Below are positions 8,389-16,194 of a stretch of DNA of 39,879 nucleotides, in pieces. Position 1 is the first letter of the stretch. Each line of letters begins with the position of its first letter. The stretch is from positions 1 to 39,879 of the forward strand of contig CAYQKN010000020.1 of assembly GCA_964417885.1 (NCBI GenBank). Reading direction: 5' to 3'. The stretch comes from UKL13-2 sp964417885 (GTDB taxonomy: Bacteria > Pseudomonadota > Gammaproteobacteria > Burkholderiales > Usitatibacteraceae). Under the pieces are notes generated by a model that saw nothing but the letters and a program-made list of their open reading frames with translations, searched no databases and was not told the origin of the DNA. Made by a program: the position numbers and the translations under genes.

Positions 8389-9084
8389 TCAATAGCGGCC
8401 GGTCAGGCCCAGCGCGACAAATGGCGGTTCGCGGCCGTTGAGTTTCTCCAGCATGATCAATTCATCATCGTTGTGATTGACGAAGCCCGCCTTTTCGACC
8501 TTCATGATGCCGCCGCGATCGGAAAGCCACACCGGATTCTCGTGGTGCGTGGTTTTGATGACGGCGGCATTCGGCATGCCGGGACCGTCAATCGACGCCT
8601 CGCCGTAACACAGGCAAAAATAACTCCGGCCCTCCTGGATTTCGATGTAACAGCCGGTACCGCGGATGCCGACGGTGGCGTTCGGCAGCTTGATCGAAAC
8701 GCCCTTGTCGCCGCGCTTGTTGAACACCGACAGTACCTTGCCGGTGGAGATCAGCACGCTGTCCAGCAGGCCGGGATTGGACTTGCTTTCCTCGAAAATG
8801 ACCGTGGTACGGTCGCGCAGCAGATAGGCGTCCTTGCCGACCACCACCACGGCGTAGCTGCCGCTGCTGGTCGCCACCCGGTCGCCCGGTTTGACCGGTG
8901 TGCCAACCTTCGCCGCCTGGCCGTTGACGCTGGCATTGCCGGACAGGGAATTGATTCCGGAGACGGCCGGCAGGTCACCTTTGGCCAGGACATCCTGGAT
9001 CAGGCCGCACAGTCCGGCCGGGCCGAGCAGGCCAACAGCGGCCAACTGCTTCAGATGGGTGCGTCGCGATTCGGTGGATGACAT
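8389..9084 (-). CDS. FecR-domain periplasmic protein with Tat-like signal
   Basis: The 231-residue product begins with SRRTHLK followed by a hydrophobic stretch (AAVGLLGPAGLCGLI). This matches the Tat consensus S-R-R-x-F-L-K except for His in place of Phe, so export by Tat is likely but not certain. The mature part has a FecR-type beta-sandwich around residues 60-180, including GDRVATSSGSYAVVVVGKDA and NATVGIRGTGCYIE. This form is known from stand-alone FecR-domain proteins and differs from FecR anti-sigma proteins, which have a cytoplasmic anti-sigma domain and a membrane helix. No ECF sigma factor is nearby. The start is supported by AGGAG 8 bases upstream. Ligand and partner are unknown. 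Confidence 0.78.
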   Translation of the reverse strand: MSSTESRRTHLKQLAAVGLLGPAGLCGLIQDVLAKGDLPAVSGINSLSGNASVNGQAAKVGTPVKPGDRVATSSGSYAVVVVGKDAYLLRDRTTVIFEESKSNPGLLDSVLISTGKVLSVFNKRGDKGVSIKLPNATVGIRGTGCYIEIQEGRSYFCLCYGEASIDGPGMPNAAVIKTTHHENPVWLSDRGGIMKVEKAGFVNHNDDELIMLEKLNGREPPFVALGLTGRY

Positions 9085-9135
9085 GGAGTTTGCTCCTGCA
9101 GGTAACAGTGGTTGGCGCTCGGGAGGGGGTGGTGG

Positions 9136-9834
9136 TCAGCGCTTGCGAAACACCAGATCCCATACGTCGTGTCCCTTGGCCAATCCCTTACGCTCGAATC
9201 CGGAGGTGCCGCGGTAATCCGGACGCGGCGCGTAGCCGGCAGCGGTGTTGACCAGACCCGGCTCGGCCTGCAGTACTGCGAGCATGTGCTCGGCATAGTC
9301 CTCCCAGTCGGTGGCGAGGTGCAGATAGCCGTTCGTACTCAGCTTGCGCACCAGCAACTTGACCAGTGCCGGCTGGATCAGGCGCCGCTTGTGGTGACGC
9401 TTTTTCGGCCACGGGTCGGGAAAAAATATATGCAGCCCGGCCAGCGATTGATCCGGAATCATCCGTTCCAGCACCTCGACCGCGTCGTGCTGGACGATGC
9501 GCAGGTTGGTGATGCCCTGCTCGCCGACAAGCTTCAGCAGCGCGCCGACACCGGGAGTGTGCACTTCAATGCCGATGAAGTCGCATTGCGGCATCAGCCT
9601 GGCAATGGCCGCCGTGCTTTCACCCATGCCGAAACCGATCTCGACAATCGTCGGCGCGTCGCGACCGAACAGCGCGCGGTAGTCGATCATGGCGGCGTTG
9701 TCATGGGCCACCATGAAGCGGGTTCCAAGCTGCTCGTAGGCGCGCGTCTGCGCAGGGGACATGCGGCCCTGACGCAGGACAAAGCTGCGAATCGGCCGCA
9801 TTTTGGCCGGGCTGGCGGCGGGTTCATTTTCCAT
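9136..9834 (-). CDS. trmB: tRNA (guanine-N7-)-methyltransferase TrmB
   Basis: TrmB makes m7G46 in the variable loop of tRNA using SAM. The 232-residue protein has the family hallmarks: MRPIRSFVLRQGRMS near the N-terminus, the SAM motif VEIGFGMGESTA, the pair FIGIEVHTPG, and the catalytic segment FFPDPWPKKRHHKRR. The upstream ATG (9834) lacks a ribosome site but has a consensus TATAAT exactly 6 bases before it, suggesting a leaderless mRNA. The ATG at 9801 (MRPIRS) is the alternative start and would give a 33-base leader, also without a clear ribosome site. It is divergent from the rlmI-like gene with only 47 bp between them. Confidence 0.95.
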   Translation of the reverse strand: MENEPAASPAKMRPIRSFVLRQGRMSPAQTRAYEQLGTRFMVAHDNAAMIDYRALFGRDAPTIVEIGFGMGESTAAIARLMPQCDFIGIEVHTPGVGALLKLVGEQGITNLRIVQHDAVEVLERMIPDQSLAGLHIFFPDPWPKKRHHKRRLIQPALVKLLVRKLSTNGYLHLATDWEDYAEHMLAVLQAEPGLVNTAAGYAPRPDYRGTSGFERKGLAKGHDVWDLVFRKR

Positions 9835-9840
9835 GCAGAA

Positions 9841-9875
9841 ATTATACGGTGTCGTGATAGCCGGCTCAGTACAAT
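9841..9875. promoter_or_regulatory. Back-to-back -10 elements between trmB and rlmI
   Basis: On the - strand TATAAT (9846-9841) stands 6 bases before the trmB ATG. On the + strand TACAAT (9870-9875) stands 6 bases before the rlmI ATG. Both predict transcription starting at the initiation codon. No good -35 box is seen for either at 16-18 bp spacing. The gap is only 47 bp, so the two polymerases would occlude each other and the genes may be mutually regulated. Confidence 0.5.
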
Positions 9876-9881
9876 ACGCCG

Positions 9882-11063
9882 ATGAAGAACATGACCATCA
9901 AAACCGGCCGCGAGAAATCCCTGCTGCGCCGGCATCCATGGATTTTTTCCGGTGCCGTCGATTCGGTCGACGCCGCAGCAGAGGCGGGTGACACGCTGCG
10001 CGTGCAGGATCAATCGGGCCGCTTCCTTGCCTGGGCGGGGTACAGCCCGCAGTCGCAAATCGTTGCGCGAGTGCTTTCCTTTGCCGAGGCGGAGGCGGTC
10101 GACGAGACGCTCTATCGCCGCCGCATTCGCGCCGCGCTGGCGTGCCGGGCAGCCTTGCCGGCAGTGACCAATGCCTGGCGCCTGATTCACGCCGAGTCTG
10201 ACGGATTGCCGGGCATCGTTGCCGACCGCTACGGCAATGTGGTGGTCCTGCAGTTGTCGACGGCGGGTGCCGAACCCCATCGCGAAATGCTCGCCCGCCT
10301 GCTGATGGAGGAAACCGGTGCGCGCAGCGTCTATGAGCGCTCGGATGCCGATGTGCGGGAACTCGAGGGACTTGCTGCTCGCAATGGACTGATCGCCGGT
10401 GAGCCGATCGATGCGGAGACCGTGATTGAGGAGAACGGCCTCAAGGTGGCGGTGGATATCGCGCACGGCCACAAGACCGGGTTCTACCTGGATCAGCGCG
10501 AAAACCGCCGGTTGGTGCATGCGCTGTCGAGCGGGGCCGAGGTGCTTAACTGTTTCTGCTATACCGGCACCATGAGCACGGCGGCGCTGGCGGGCGGCGC
10601 GCGCTCGGTGGTGTCGATCGACAGTTCCGGGCCGGCACTGGAACTGGCGCAACGCAATCTCGGCCTGAACAATCTCGACCCGACACGCGCCACCTGGCTG
10701 GAAGCCGACGTGTTCCAGGCGCTGCGCAAATTGCGTGACCAGGCGAAGAGTTTTGACCTGATCATTCTCGATCCGCCGAAATTCGCGCCGACCGCGCATC
10801 ACGCGGAAAAAGCGGCACGGGCATACAAGGACATCAATCTGCTCGGATTCAAGCTGCTGCGGCCGGGCGGCCACCTGATGACGTTTTCCTGTTCCGGCGG
10901 CATATCCGCCGACCTGTTCCAGAAAATCATCGCCGGCGCGGCCCTGGACGCAAACGTCGATGGGCAGATCGTGCGGCGCCTCTATCCCGGCATCGACCAT
11001 CCGGTTGCACTGAATTTCCCCGAAGGCGACTATCTCAAAGGGCTGCTGGTGCGGCGCATGTAG
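9882..11063 (+). CDS. 23S rRNA (cytosine-5-)-methyltransferase RlmI-like
   Basis: The 393-residue protein has an N-terminal PUA domain (residues about 1-75, with GREKSLLRRHPWIFSGAV) followed by an EEHEE linker and a class I SAM-methyltransferase domain. Visible motifs are GFYLDQRENRRL, the SAM loop LNCFCYTGTMS, the DPP motif (ILDPPKFAP) and MTFSCSGGI, whose Cys is the presumed catalytic residue of the RlmI group. RlmI methylates C1962 of 23S rRNA in E. coli; RlmK/L-like relatives make the exact target uncertain. The ATG at 9882 is 6 bp after a TACAAT; the ATG at 9891 is an alternative. A small hairpin (11067-11082) follows the stop but has no T tract. Confidence 0.9.
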   Translation: MKNMTIKTGREKSLLRRHPWIFSGAVDSVDAAAEAGDTLRVQDQSGRFLAWAGYSPQSQIVARVLSFAEAEAVDETLYRRRIRAALACRAALPAVTNAWRLIHAESDGLPGIVADRYGNVVVLQLSTAGAEPHREMLARLLMEETGARSVYERSDADVRELEGLAARNGLIAGEPIDAETVIEENGLKVAVDIAHGHKTGFYLDQRENRRLVHALSSGAEVLNCFCYTGTMSTAALAGGARSVVSIDSSGPALELAQRNLGLNNLDPTRATWLEADVFQALRKLRDQAKSFDLIILDPPKFAPTAHHAEKAARAYKDINLLGFKLLRPGGHLMTFSCSGGISADLFQKIIAGAALDANVDGQIVRRLYPGIDHPVALNFPEGDYLKGLLVRRM

Positions 11064-11147
11064 AAAGCGCAATCGGTTGCGCAATCCGGCTCGCAAGTTT
11101 GCCCAAGCAACGGTTTGTCGCGCGGCTGTTCCAGCCGCTGGCGGCGA

Positions 11148-11176
11148 TTGACACCCGCAAGCCAACGTTCTATCGT
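11148..11176 (+). promoter_or_regulatory. Sigma-70-type promoter of the outer-membrane protein gene
   Basis: A perfect -35 TTGACA (11148-11153), a 17-bp spacer and a -10 TATCGT (11171-11176) lie 90 bp before the start codon. The predicted 5' leader is about 84 bases and includes a GAGGA ribosome site at 11255-11259. Confidence 0.65.
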
Positions 11177-11266
11177 GGACGTGCAATATCGGTTGAAGTC
11201 CGTGAATCGGTCGGGAACCTTTTATCGAAATGCGGGTAAAAGGGAGGTCAGATTGAGGATTCGACG

Positions 11267-11866
11267 ATGAAAACAGCAATTTCCAGAACAGTGTTGCAGG
11301 CAGCCATGGTGGCGCTTGCTGCCGCCAGCGGTGCCGTGCAGGCACAGTACTACGGTGGATTGATGCTGGATCCGGCCCGTTTGAGTGGTGCGGCCAATCT
11401 GTCCGGACTGCCGGAACATGGTTTTCATGTTGCCAATCCGGCGCTCGAAGACAATCGCATTCGCTATGGCCTGAAGCTGGGCTATCCGTTGAATTCGCGC
11501 TGGGGCCTGGTGGCAAACTACTCGCAATTCGATCGTGGCTACGATTCGGCGATGCTGGTCCCAGACAGCAGGGCCTTCCGGTCACCGTCGCGCAGTACCG
11601 GTCTGGATGTTGTCGCCACGATGCCGTTCCTTGAGCGATTTTCGCTGACCGGTTCAGCCGGCTTGGCGCGTCTTCGCGGCGATGCGATCTTTGCCGGCGG
11701 TGCGCGCCCCTTCTCCGCGGCCAGGCTTGGCTTGGGCGTCCAGTACGAAGTCAACCGCAGCCTTGGGTTGCGGCTCGATATGGCGCGTTATCGCAGTTTT
11801 GGCTCGTCGGCACCGTTTGAGTCCGACGCCGACAATTTTTCGTTCGGCGTACTGCTCAAGTTCTAG
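11267..11866 (+). CDS. Small outer-membrane beta-barrel protein
   Basis: The 199-residue precursor has a Sec signal peptide of about 28 residues ending at VQAQ. The remainder alternates short amphipathic strands (RYGLKLGYPL, WGLVANYSQF, ARLGLGVQYE, LGLRLDMARY) with polar turns and ends in a phenylalanine (FGVLLKF), the usual signal for barrel insertion. The size fits an 8-stranded OmpA/OmpW/Ail-like barrel. The function is not recognisable. GAGGA lies 7 bases before the ATG and a good sigma-70 promoter lies upstream. It converges on thiG with a 40-bp gap. It may be monocistronic. Confidence 0.8.
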   Translation: MKTAISRTVLQAAMVALAAASGAVQAQYYGGLMLDPARLSGAANLSGLPEHGFHVANPALEDNRIRYGLKLGYPLNSRWGLVANYSQFDRGYDSAMLVPDSRAFRSPSRSTGLDVVATMPFLERFSLTGSAGLARLRGDAIFAGGARPFSAARLGLGVQYEVNRSLGLRLDMARYRSFGSSAPFESDADNFSFGVLLKF

Positions 11867-11906
11867 CCGCGCCCAGCGCTGGAAACCGCCGGCGGCATGC
11901 ACCGGC

Positions 11907-12710
11907 TCAGTGCCCGATCTTGCCTTCGGTCGGCGAGCTCGGCGAGCCGCGATAGATTTTCTTGGGCATCCGTCCCGCAAGATACGCTTCCCGCCCGGCC
12001 TCAACGGCTTTTTTCATTGCGCCGGCCATCATCACCGGGTCGCCAGCCTTGGCGATGGCCGTGTTCATCAGGACGCCGTCGCAGCCCAGCTCCATCGCAA
12101 TGGCGGCGTCGGATGCGGTGCCGATACCGGCGTCGACCAGCACCGGCACCGTGGCGCGGTCGAGAATGATGTCGAGATTCCATGGATTCAGGATGCCCAT
12201 GCCGGAGCCGATCAGGGAGGCCAGTGGCATCACGGCAACACAGCCGATCTCTTCCAGCGCCTTGGCCTGGATCGGATCATCCGAGCAGTACACCATGACC
12301 TGGAATCCGTCGGCGACCAGCTCACGCGCCGCCACCAGTGTTTCAGGCATGTTCGGAAACAGCGTCGCCTCGTCGGCCAGCACTTCCAGCTTGACCAGCG
12401 CATGACCGTCGAGCAACTCGCGGGCTAGCCTCAAGGTACGGACCGCATCCGCGGCCGTGTAGCAGCCGGCGGTATTGGGCAGGATGGTGAACTGCGACGG
12501 CGGCAGCACGTCCAGCAGGCTGGGCTCGCCGGCGTGCTGGCCGATATTGACGCGGCGGATGGCAACAGTGATGATCTCGGCACCACTGGCGTCAATGGCC
12601 GCCCTGGTCTCGGCGAAATCGCGGTACTTGCCGGTGCCCACGAGCAAGCGCGAGCGATACGACTTGCCGGCGATGACCAGTGGTCCGGCCACGTTTTTCT
12701 GCATGCTCAT
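11907..12710 (-). CDS. thiG: Thiazole synthase ThiG
   Basis: ThiG condenses deoxyxylulose-5-phosphate, dehydroglycine and ThiS-thiocarboxylate to form the thiazole moiety of thiamine. The product has about 267 residues, typical for the family. It shows the N-terminal SRLLVGTGKY, the Schiff-base lysine region around LVKLEVLAD, and the phosphate-binding loops PLASLIGSGMGI and PVLVDAGIGTASDA. The start is chosen at the ATG at 12710, which shares its A with the thiS stop (TGATG), a coupling signal. GAGGAGG lies 3 bases upstream, and a second ATG at 12704 is better spaced at 9 bases. A TTG at 12713 is less likely. No TPP riboswitch is visible upstream of the thiS-thiG pair. Confidence 0.96.
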   Translation of the reverse strand: MSMQKNVAGPLVIAGKSYRSRLLVGTGKYRDFAETRAAIDASGAEIITVAIRRVNIGQHAGEPSLLDVLPPSQFTILPNTAGCYTAADAVRTLRLARELLDGHALVKLEVLADEATLFPNMPETLVAARELVADGFQVMVYCSDDPIQAKALEEIGCVAVMPLASLIGSGMGILNPWNLDIILDRATVPVLVDAGIGTASDAAIAMELGCDGVLMNTAIAKAGDPVMMAGAMKKAVEAGREAYLAGRMPKKIYRGSPSSPTEGKIGH

Positions 12711-12913
12711 CAACCTCCTCCGACGGCGACAACCACTTCGAGACTGTCGCCATTTTTCAGCTGCGTCGCGGCGTGCCGGCTTTTCGGCACAATTTCGCCG
12801 TTCAGTTCGATGGCGAAGCGTTTTCCTTCCAGCTGAAGCGTCGCAACAAGTTGTTCAACGGTGCATTCGCCAGCGATTTCGCGCGGTTTGCCGTTGATCT
12901 GGAGCAGCAGCAT
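12710..12913 (-). CDS. thiS: Sulfur carrier protein ThiS
   Basis: ThiS is a ubiquitin-like sulfur carrier; its C-terminal glycine is adenylated by ThiF and then thiocarboxylated to feed sulfur to ThiG. The 67-residue protein begins at the ATG at 12913 (MLLLQINGKPRE), gives the normal family length and ends in Gly-Gly-Gly. An in-frame GTG at 12940 would add nine residues not usual for the family. Translation appears coupled to thiG through TGATG. Upstream are AT-rich -10-like stretches and a GC hairpin (12958-12976). Other thiamine genes (thiF, thiO, thiE) are absent from the window. Confidence 0.93.
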   Translation of the reverse strand: MLLLQINGKPREIAGECTVEQLVATLQLEGKRFAIELNGEIVPKSRHAATQLKNGDSLEVVVAVGGG

Positions 12914-13008
12914 GGCTTGTATACTGGATTGTGTATTCACTGCAAAAATTTTAACACGCGGGGGGTTGCGCCCCGCTTGATCCAGCCCAACTGTCGAGCG
13001 TCATTCAC

Positions 13009-13638
13009 ATGGATGGCAGCCCCGTTTCGTATTTCGCGCCCAGGTCCCTGCTGTTGCTGACCGCGGCATGGTTGCTTGGACTGCTGGCATCGTTCTGGAT
13101 CGCCGGTGACCGGGCAACCTGGCTGATGGAAGTGCTTCCGGCGGTGATCGCATTGGCGGTGATGTGGGGCACACGGCGGCGACTCGAACTGACCGGCTTG
13201 TTGTATGCGCTGATTGCCATTCACGGCCTGATCCTGATGCTGGGCGGCGCGTACACCTACGCCCGCGTGCCGCTGGGTTTCTGGATGCAGGACTGGTTCG
13301 GTTTTGCGCGCAACAACTACGACAAGATCGGCCATTTTGCCCAGGGATTCGTACCGGCCATCGTGGCTCGCGAAATACTGTTGCGCGTATTCCATCTGCC
13401 GGCCGGCAAGCTGCTCACGTTTCTCTGCATTGCCATCTGCCTGGCTATTTCAGCGCTGTACGAACTGATCGAATGGGCGGCAGCGCTGTTGCTGGGCCAG
13501 GGCGCGGACGAGTTTCTTGGCACCCAGGGATATGTGTGGGACACGCAATCCGACATGTTCTTCGCGCTGCTGGGAGCGGTGGCGGCGACGGCGCTGCTGT
13601 CACGCCGGCACGACCGGCAGATCGAAAGCAGTGCCTGA
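13009..13638 (+). CDS. YjdF/DUF2238-family integral membrane protein
   Basis: The 209-residue protein has about six hydrophobic segments at residues 12-30, 40-55, 62-82, 113-127, 135-160 and 178-198. It carries the family's conserved polar patches, RNNYDKIGHFAQGFVPA and ALYELIEWAAALLLG, followed by QGYVWDTQSDM. These charged and histidine residues lie within or next to membrane segments and could bind a metal or cofactor. The biochemical role of the family is not established. It is divergent from thiS and convergent with the response-regulator gene, which ends one base after this stop. No ribosome site is obvious at the ATG. Confidence 0.85.
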   Translation: MDGSPVSYFAPRSLLLLTAAWLLGLLASFWIAGDRATWLMEVLPAVIALAVMWGTRRRLELTGLLYALIAIHGLILMLGGAYTYARVPLGFWMQDWFGFARNNYDKIGHFAQGFVPAIVAREILLRVFHLPAGKLLTFLCIAICLAISALYELIEWAAALLLGQGADEFLGTQGYVWDTQSDMFFALLGAVAATALLSRRHDRQIESSA

Positions 13639-14403
13639 CTACATCTGCTTGAACAGGTGCACGTAGGCGCGGCTTACCGGCAGCTCGTTCTTGCAGTCCT
13701 TCAGCCTTACCTGTGTCCGGCCCATCACATCGCGCTGGGTCGAGGCGATGCAATGCACATTGACGATGGTCGAGCGATGAATCTGCCAGAAGTCGTCCGG
13801 GTCCAGTTGCGCGGACAGTTCGGCAAGCGGGGTGCGAATCAGCGATTCGCCGTCCCGGGTGTAGACGCTGACGTACTTGTCCTGCGCCTGCAGATACAGC
13901 ACATCGTCGATCGGGATTTGCCGCACGACTTCGCCGACCGACGCGCGAATCCAGCGCAGGTAAGGATTGCGTGCGCCAGGCAGGGCGGTCGTGAGCTGCT
14001 TCAGCAATCCGGCAACGTCGGCCGGTGCCTCGGCTGCAGCCAGCTTTTCCTTGAGGCGCGCGATGGTGCGGCCCAACCGGTCATCGGCAACCGGTTTCAG
14101 CAAATAGTCCGCGACCTCCCGGTCGAATGCCTCCACCGCGTATTGGTCGTAGGCGGTCACAAACACCACGTGGGTTTTCGCATCGAGCCGGGAGGCGACC
14201 TCGAGTCCGGTCAGGCCCGGCATGCGGATGTCCAGAAAGACGACTGACGGGCTCTCGTCGTCGATCAGCTTCAATGCCTCCAGTCCATTCCTGGCAATGC
14301 CGACAACGGTCAATTCCGGCCATAGTGCAGACAGCCGGTCGTGCAGGTAATTGGCGAGATGCAGCTCATCGTCAGCGATGACTGCGGTCAGGTTCGTTGT
14401 CAT
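13639..14403 (-). CDS. LytTR-family response regulator (AlgR-like)
   Basis: The 254-residue regulator has a receiver domain with the phosphoacceptor D58 in VVFLDIRMPG, the acidic pair DDE near the N-terminus, and Lys in YLLKPV. After a linker comes a LytTR DNA-binding domain at about residues 150-250 (DVLYLQAQDKYVSVYT, WQIHRSTIVNV). LytTR regulators bind direct repeats of about 9 bp and include AlgR, which controls type IV minor pilins in Pseudomonas. The start at 14403 is chosen because MTTNLTAVIADDE matches the family N-terminus and GAGAGAA precedes it; upstream in-frame ATGs exist. It lies downstream of its presumed kinase gene, separated by 118 bp that contain half of a large inverted repeat. 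Confidence 0.92.
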   Translation of the reverse strand: MTTNLTAVIADDELHLANYLHDRLSALWPELTVVGIARNGLEALKLIDDESPSVVFLDIRMPGLTGLEVASRLDAKTHVVFVTAYDQYAVEAFDREVADYLLKPVADDRLGRTIARLKEKLAAAEAPADVAGLLKQLTTALPGARNPYLRWIRASVGEVVRQIPIDDVLYLQAQDKYVSVYTRDGESLIRTPLAELSAQLDPDDFWQIHRSTIVNVHCIASTQRDVMGRTQVRLKDCKNELPVSRAYVHLFKQM

Positions 14404-14485
14404 GTGTTCTCTCGGCATGGCGAAATAGGGGTGTCTTGTGCCGCCGGCCGGCCGCTGCCGGCTGATGTCGCGCTGGTCCATTGCT

Positions 14486-14567
14486 CAAGGGGCAAACTCC
14501 AGCACTGGCGCGGCTCCTGGCTCATTTTTGACCTGCAGAGCGCGCCAGTGCTGGAGTTTCACCCTTG
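14486..14567 (-). repeat. Large inverted repeat joining kinase 3' end to regulator leader
   Basis: A perfect 19-bp inverted repeat (arms 14494-14512 and 14541-14559) is extended outward, after a 2-bp mismatch, by six more pairs (14486-14491 with 14562-14567). The loop is 28 bases and contains the kinase stop codon. One arm encodes the last codons of the kinase; the other lies in the untranslated gap before the response regulator. There is no T tract, so it is not a typical intrinsic terminator. It could be an RNase III or stability element setting the kinase-to-regulator ratio. Confidence 0.7.
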
Positions 14568-15730
14568 GGTTCGGCTTCCGGCAGGGTCAGAATGACACGG
14601 GTTCCGGTCGGCGCATTTTCTTCAATACTGAGCCCGGCGCGGCCTGCGAACAGCTTGTCCAGCCGTTCGCGAACGTTGCGCAAGCCGATGCCGGGCGAAT
14701 TTGCGCCACTGAAGCCGAGGCCGGTGTCGATGATGGCGATCTGCACCGAACCATTCTCGCGGCGGGCCCGCAGCTGGATGGTGCCGCCATCCACCTTGGG
14801 CTCGAGGCCGTGCTTGATCGCGTTCTCGACCAGCGGCTGCAGCATCATCGAGGGCAGCGGCATGCCGGCCAGCTCCGCCGGCAGGTCCACTTCCCAGCTG
14901 AGGCGATCGCCCATGCGGATTTGCAGGATGGCGAGGAAGTGCTTCATCAACTCGAATTCCTGGCCGAGCGTGGTGTCCTGTTCACGCGAATTGGCCAGTG
15001 AGGTGCGCAGGTAGGCAATGAACTGCTCGAGCATGTGCTTTGCCGTATCGGGCGCCGGGTGGATCAGGCCGACCACATTGGCCAGCGTGTTGAACAGGAA
15101 ATGCGGCTCAATCTGTGCCTGCAGCGCGCGCAGGTTGGCCAGCATGGCTTCGCGCTCCATGGTTGCCACCCGCTCGCTTTCACGTGCCAGGCGCATTTCC
15201 GCCAGCAAGCTGCGTTCGCGCCAGAAGTAAATGACGCCAATGATCATCGAGATAATCAGGCTGTTGACAGCAATGGCGATGTACCAGCCCGGCCGGCTGA
15301 ACCATCCGGAAAACGACCAGCCAAATACCGGCGACGCCATGCCAACGCCAGCGATTACGCCGAGCGTCGAAACCGTCGTGTAGTAGAAAACCGCCGCCCA
15401 CTTTCCCCGCACCAGAACCCGGCGCTCAATCGAAGACTTGCCACCGATCATGAACAGGAAGTGAATGCTGTAGCCGATCAGGTTGGCAACGATGAAATTC
15501 GCCTCCAGCGTCCGCATTGACAGGCGGCCGCTCATCATTGTCCCGATCAGGAAAAAAATCAGCGCAAGCAGCGTGCTCCAGATGAAGGTGTAAAGGAAGT
15601 CGCGCCCGAAGCTGTAGGGAAATCTGCGAAACCAGGGAATGACTTCGAGCGGATGAAAATGCTGCACGCGGGCCACCACCTCCATTTCAAGGTGTTGCTC
15701 GACAGTCAGGTTCACGGGTTTGGCGGACAT
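14522..15730 (-). CDS. LytS/AlgZ-type sensor histidine kinase
   Basis: The 402-residue kinase has a membrane region with about four to five helices between residues 45 and 165 (FLYTFIWSTLLALIFFLIG and others). A coiled-coil segment (about 170-195) leads into the His_kinase domain, whose phosphorylated histidine is in QIEPHFLFNTLAN. The C-terminal ATPase domain has the N-box PLVENAIKHG and the G-box DTGLGFSG/GIGLRNVRERL. It phosphorylates the LytTR regulator encoded next. A small 2TM protein gene ends 9 bp upstream, so the three probably form one operon. There is no separate sensory domain, so the signal is likely sensed within the membrane. The last codons lie in a 19-bp inverted repeat. Confidence 0.92.
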   Translation of the reverse strand: MSAKPVNLTVEQHLEMEVVARVQHFHPLEVIPWFRRFPYSFGRDFLYTFIWSTLLALIFFLIGTMMSGRLSMRTLEANFIVANLIGYSIHFLFMIGGKSSIERRVLVRGKWAAVFYYTTVSTLGVIAGVGMASPVFGWSFSGWFSRPGWYIAIAVNSLIISMIIGVIYFWRERSLLAEMRLARESERVATMEREAMLANLRALQAQIEPHFLFNTLANVVGLIHPAPDTAKHMLEQFIAYLRTSLANSREQDTTLGQEFELMKHFLAILQIRMGDRLSWEVDLPAELAGMPLPSMMLQPLVENAIKHGLEPKVDGGTIQLRARRENGSVQIAIIDTGLGFSGANSPGIGLRNVRERLDKLFAGRAGLSIEENAPTGTRVILTLPEAEPKGETPALARSAGQK

Positions 15731-15739
15731 GACGCAATC

Positions 15740-16036
15740 TTAGCGCGGCGGGATGCTGGAGGTGGGGGCATTCGGGCCTGCCGGGTTGCGATTGCGCCAC
15801 CAGCGCCAGATGAGATAGCCAGCCGCCGCCAGGCCAACGCTCGCGATGACGATCTTCAACGCCCTGAACCAGATGCAAATGAGCGCGATGCCCATGCCGA
15901 AAGCGACCCATTGCACCCACCAATGGCCCGGGCTGGTAAACCAGTTGATGAATGTGCACAGGCCAACGACAAACAGGAAGGTGAACGGAAAGGTCACGGC
16001 TCGGGTGAGGTCTCTGGCGGCGTCAAGCGGATTCAT
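15740..16036 (-). CDS. Small two-TM membrane protein next to the LytS-type kinase
   Basis: The 98-residue protein has hydrophobic segments at about residues 14-32 (VTFPFTFLFVVGLCTFINWF) and 42-58 (VAFGMGIALICIWFRAL), with a third weaker one at about 60-76 before a basic, Pro-rich tail. The first two resemble the 2TM domain often found in or beside LytS-type kinases, but the match is by eye. An AGGA ribosome site lies 6 bases before the ATG. It precedes the kinase gene by 9 bp, so it could modulate or sense for the kinase. The 158-bp gap to the oxygenase gene upstream contains only a doubtful open frame. Confidence 0.7.
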   Translation of the reverse strand: MNPLDAARDLTRAVTFPFTFLFVVGLCTFINWFTSPGHWWVQWVAFGMGIALICIWFRALKIVIASVGLAAAGYLIWRWWRNRNPAGPNAPTSSIPPR

Positions 16037-16194
16037 GGTCGGTCCTGGTCCGGTGGAAAGTCAGCATGCCGATGTTGCCGCAGGTCTCCGGCGGCTGGTT
16101 GTGGAATGCGATGAACCGCCCCAATTCCAGCGCCAGCCGCCGTTCGGCGGCGCAGTCGAAACCGGCCACGCCTTCGCCGCCGGCTGCCGGCAGG

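Noticed and set aside
11067..11082. Hairpin GCGCAA-TCGG-TTGCGC after rlmI as a terminator
   Set aside because: The stem is only 6 bp and no T tract follows, so it is not listed as a terminator.
9687..11585. Open frame of 632 codons on the - strand
   Set aside because: It lies antisense to most of trmB's neighbour rlmI and the beta-barrel gene, both of which have clear motifs and starts. Its predicted protein is rich in Arg, His and Gln without family motifs, as expected for a shadow of GC-rich codons.
12914..13008. TPP riboswitch upstream of thiS-thiG
   Set aside because: The gap is under 100 bp and lacks the conserved CTGAGA and ACCTGAT boxes. Only a short GC hairpin is present.
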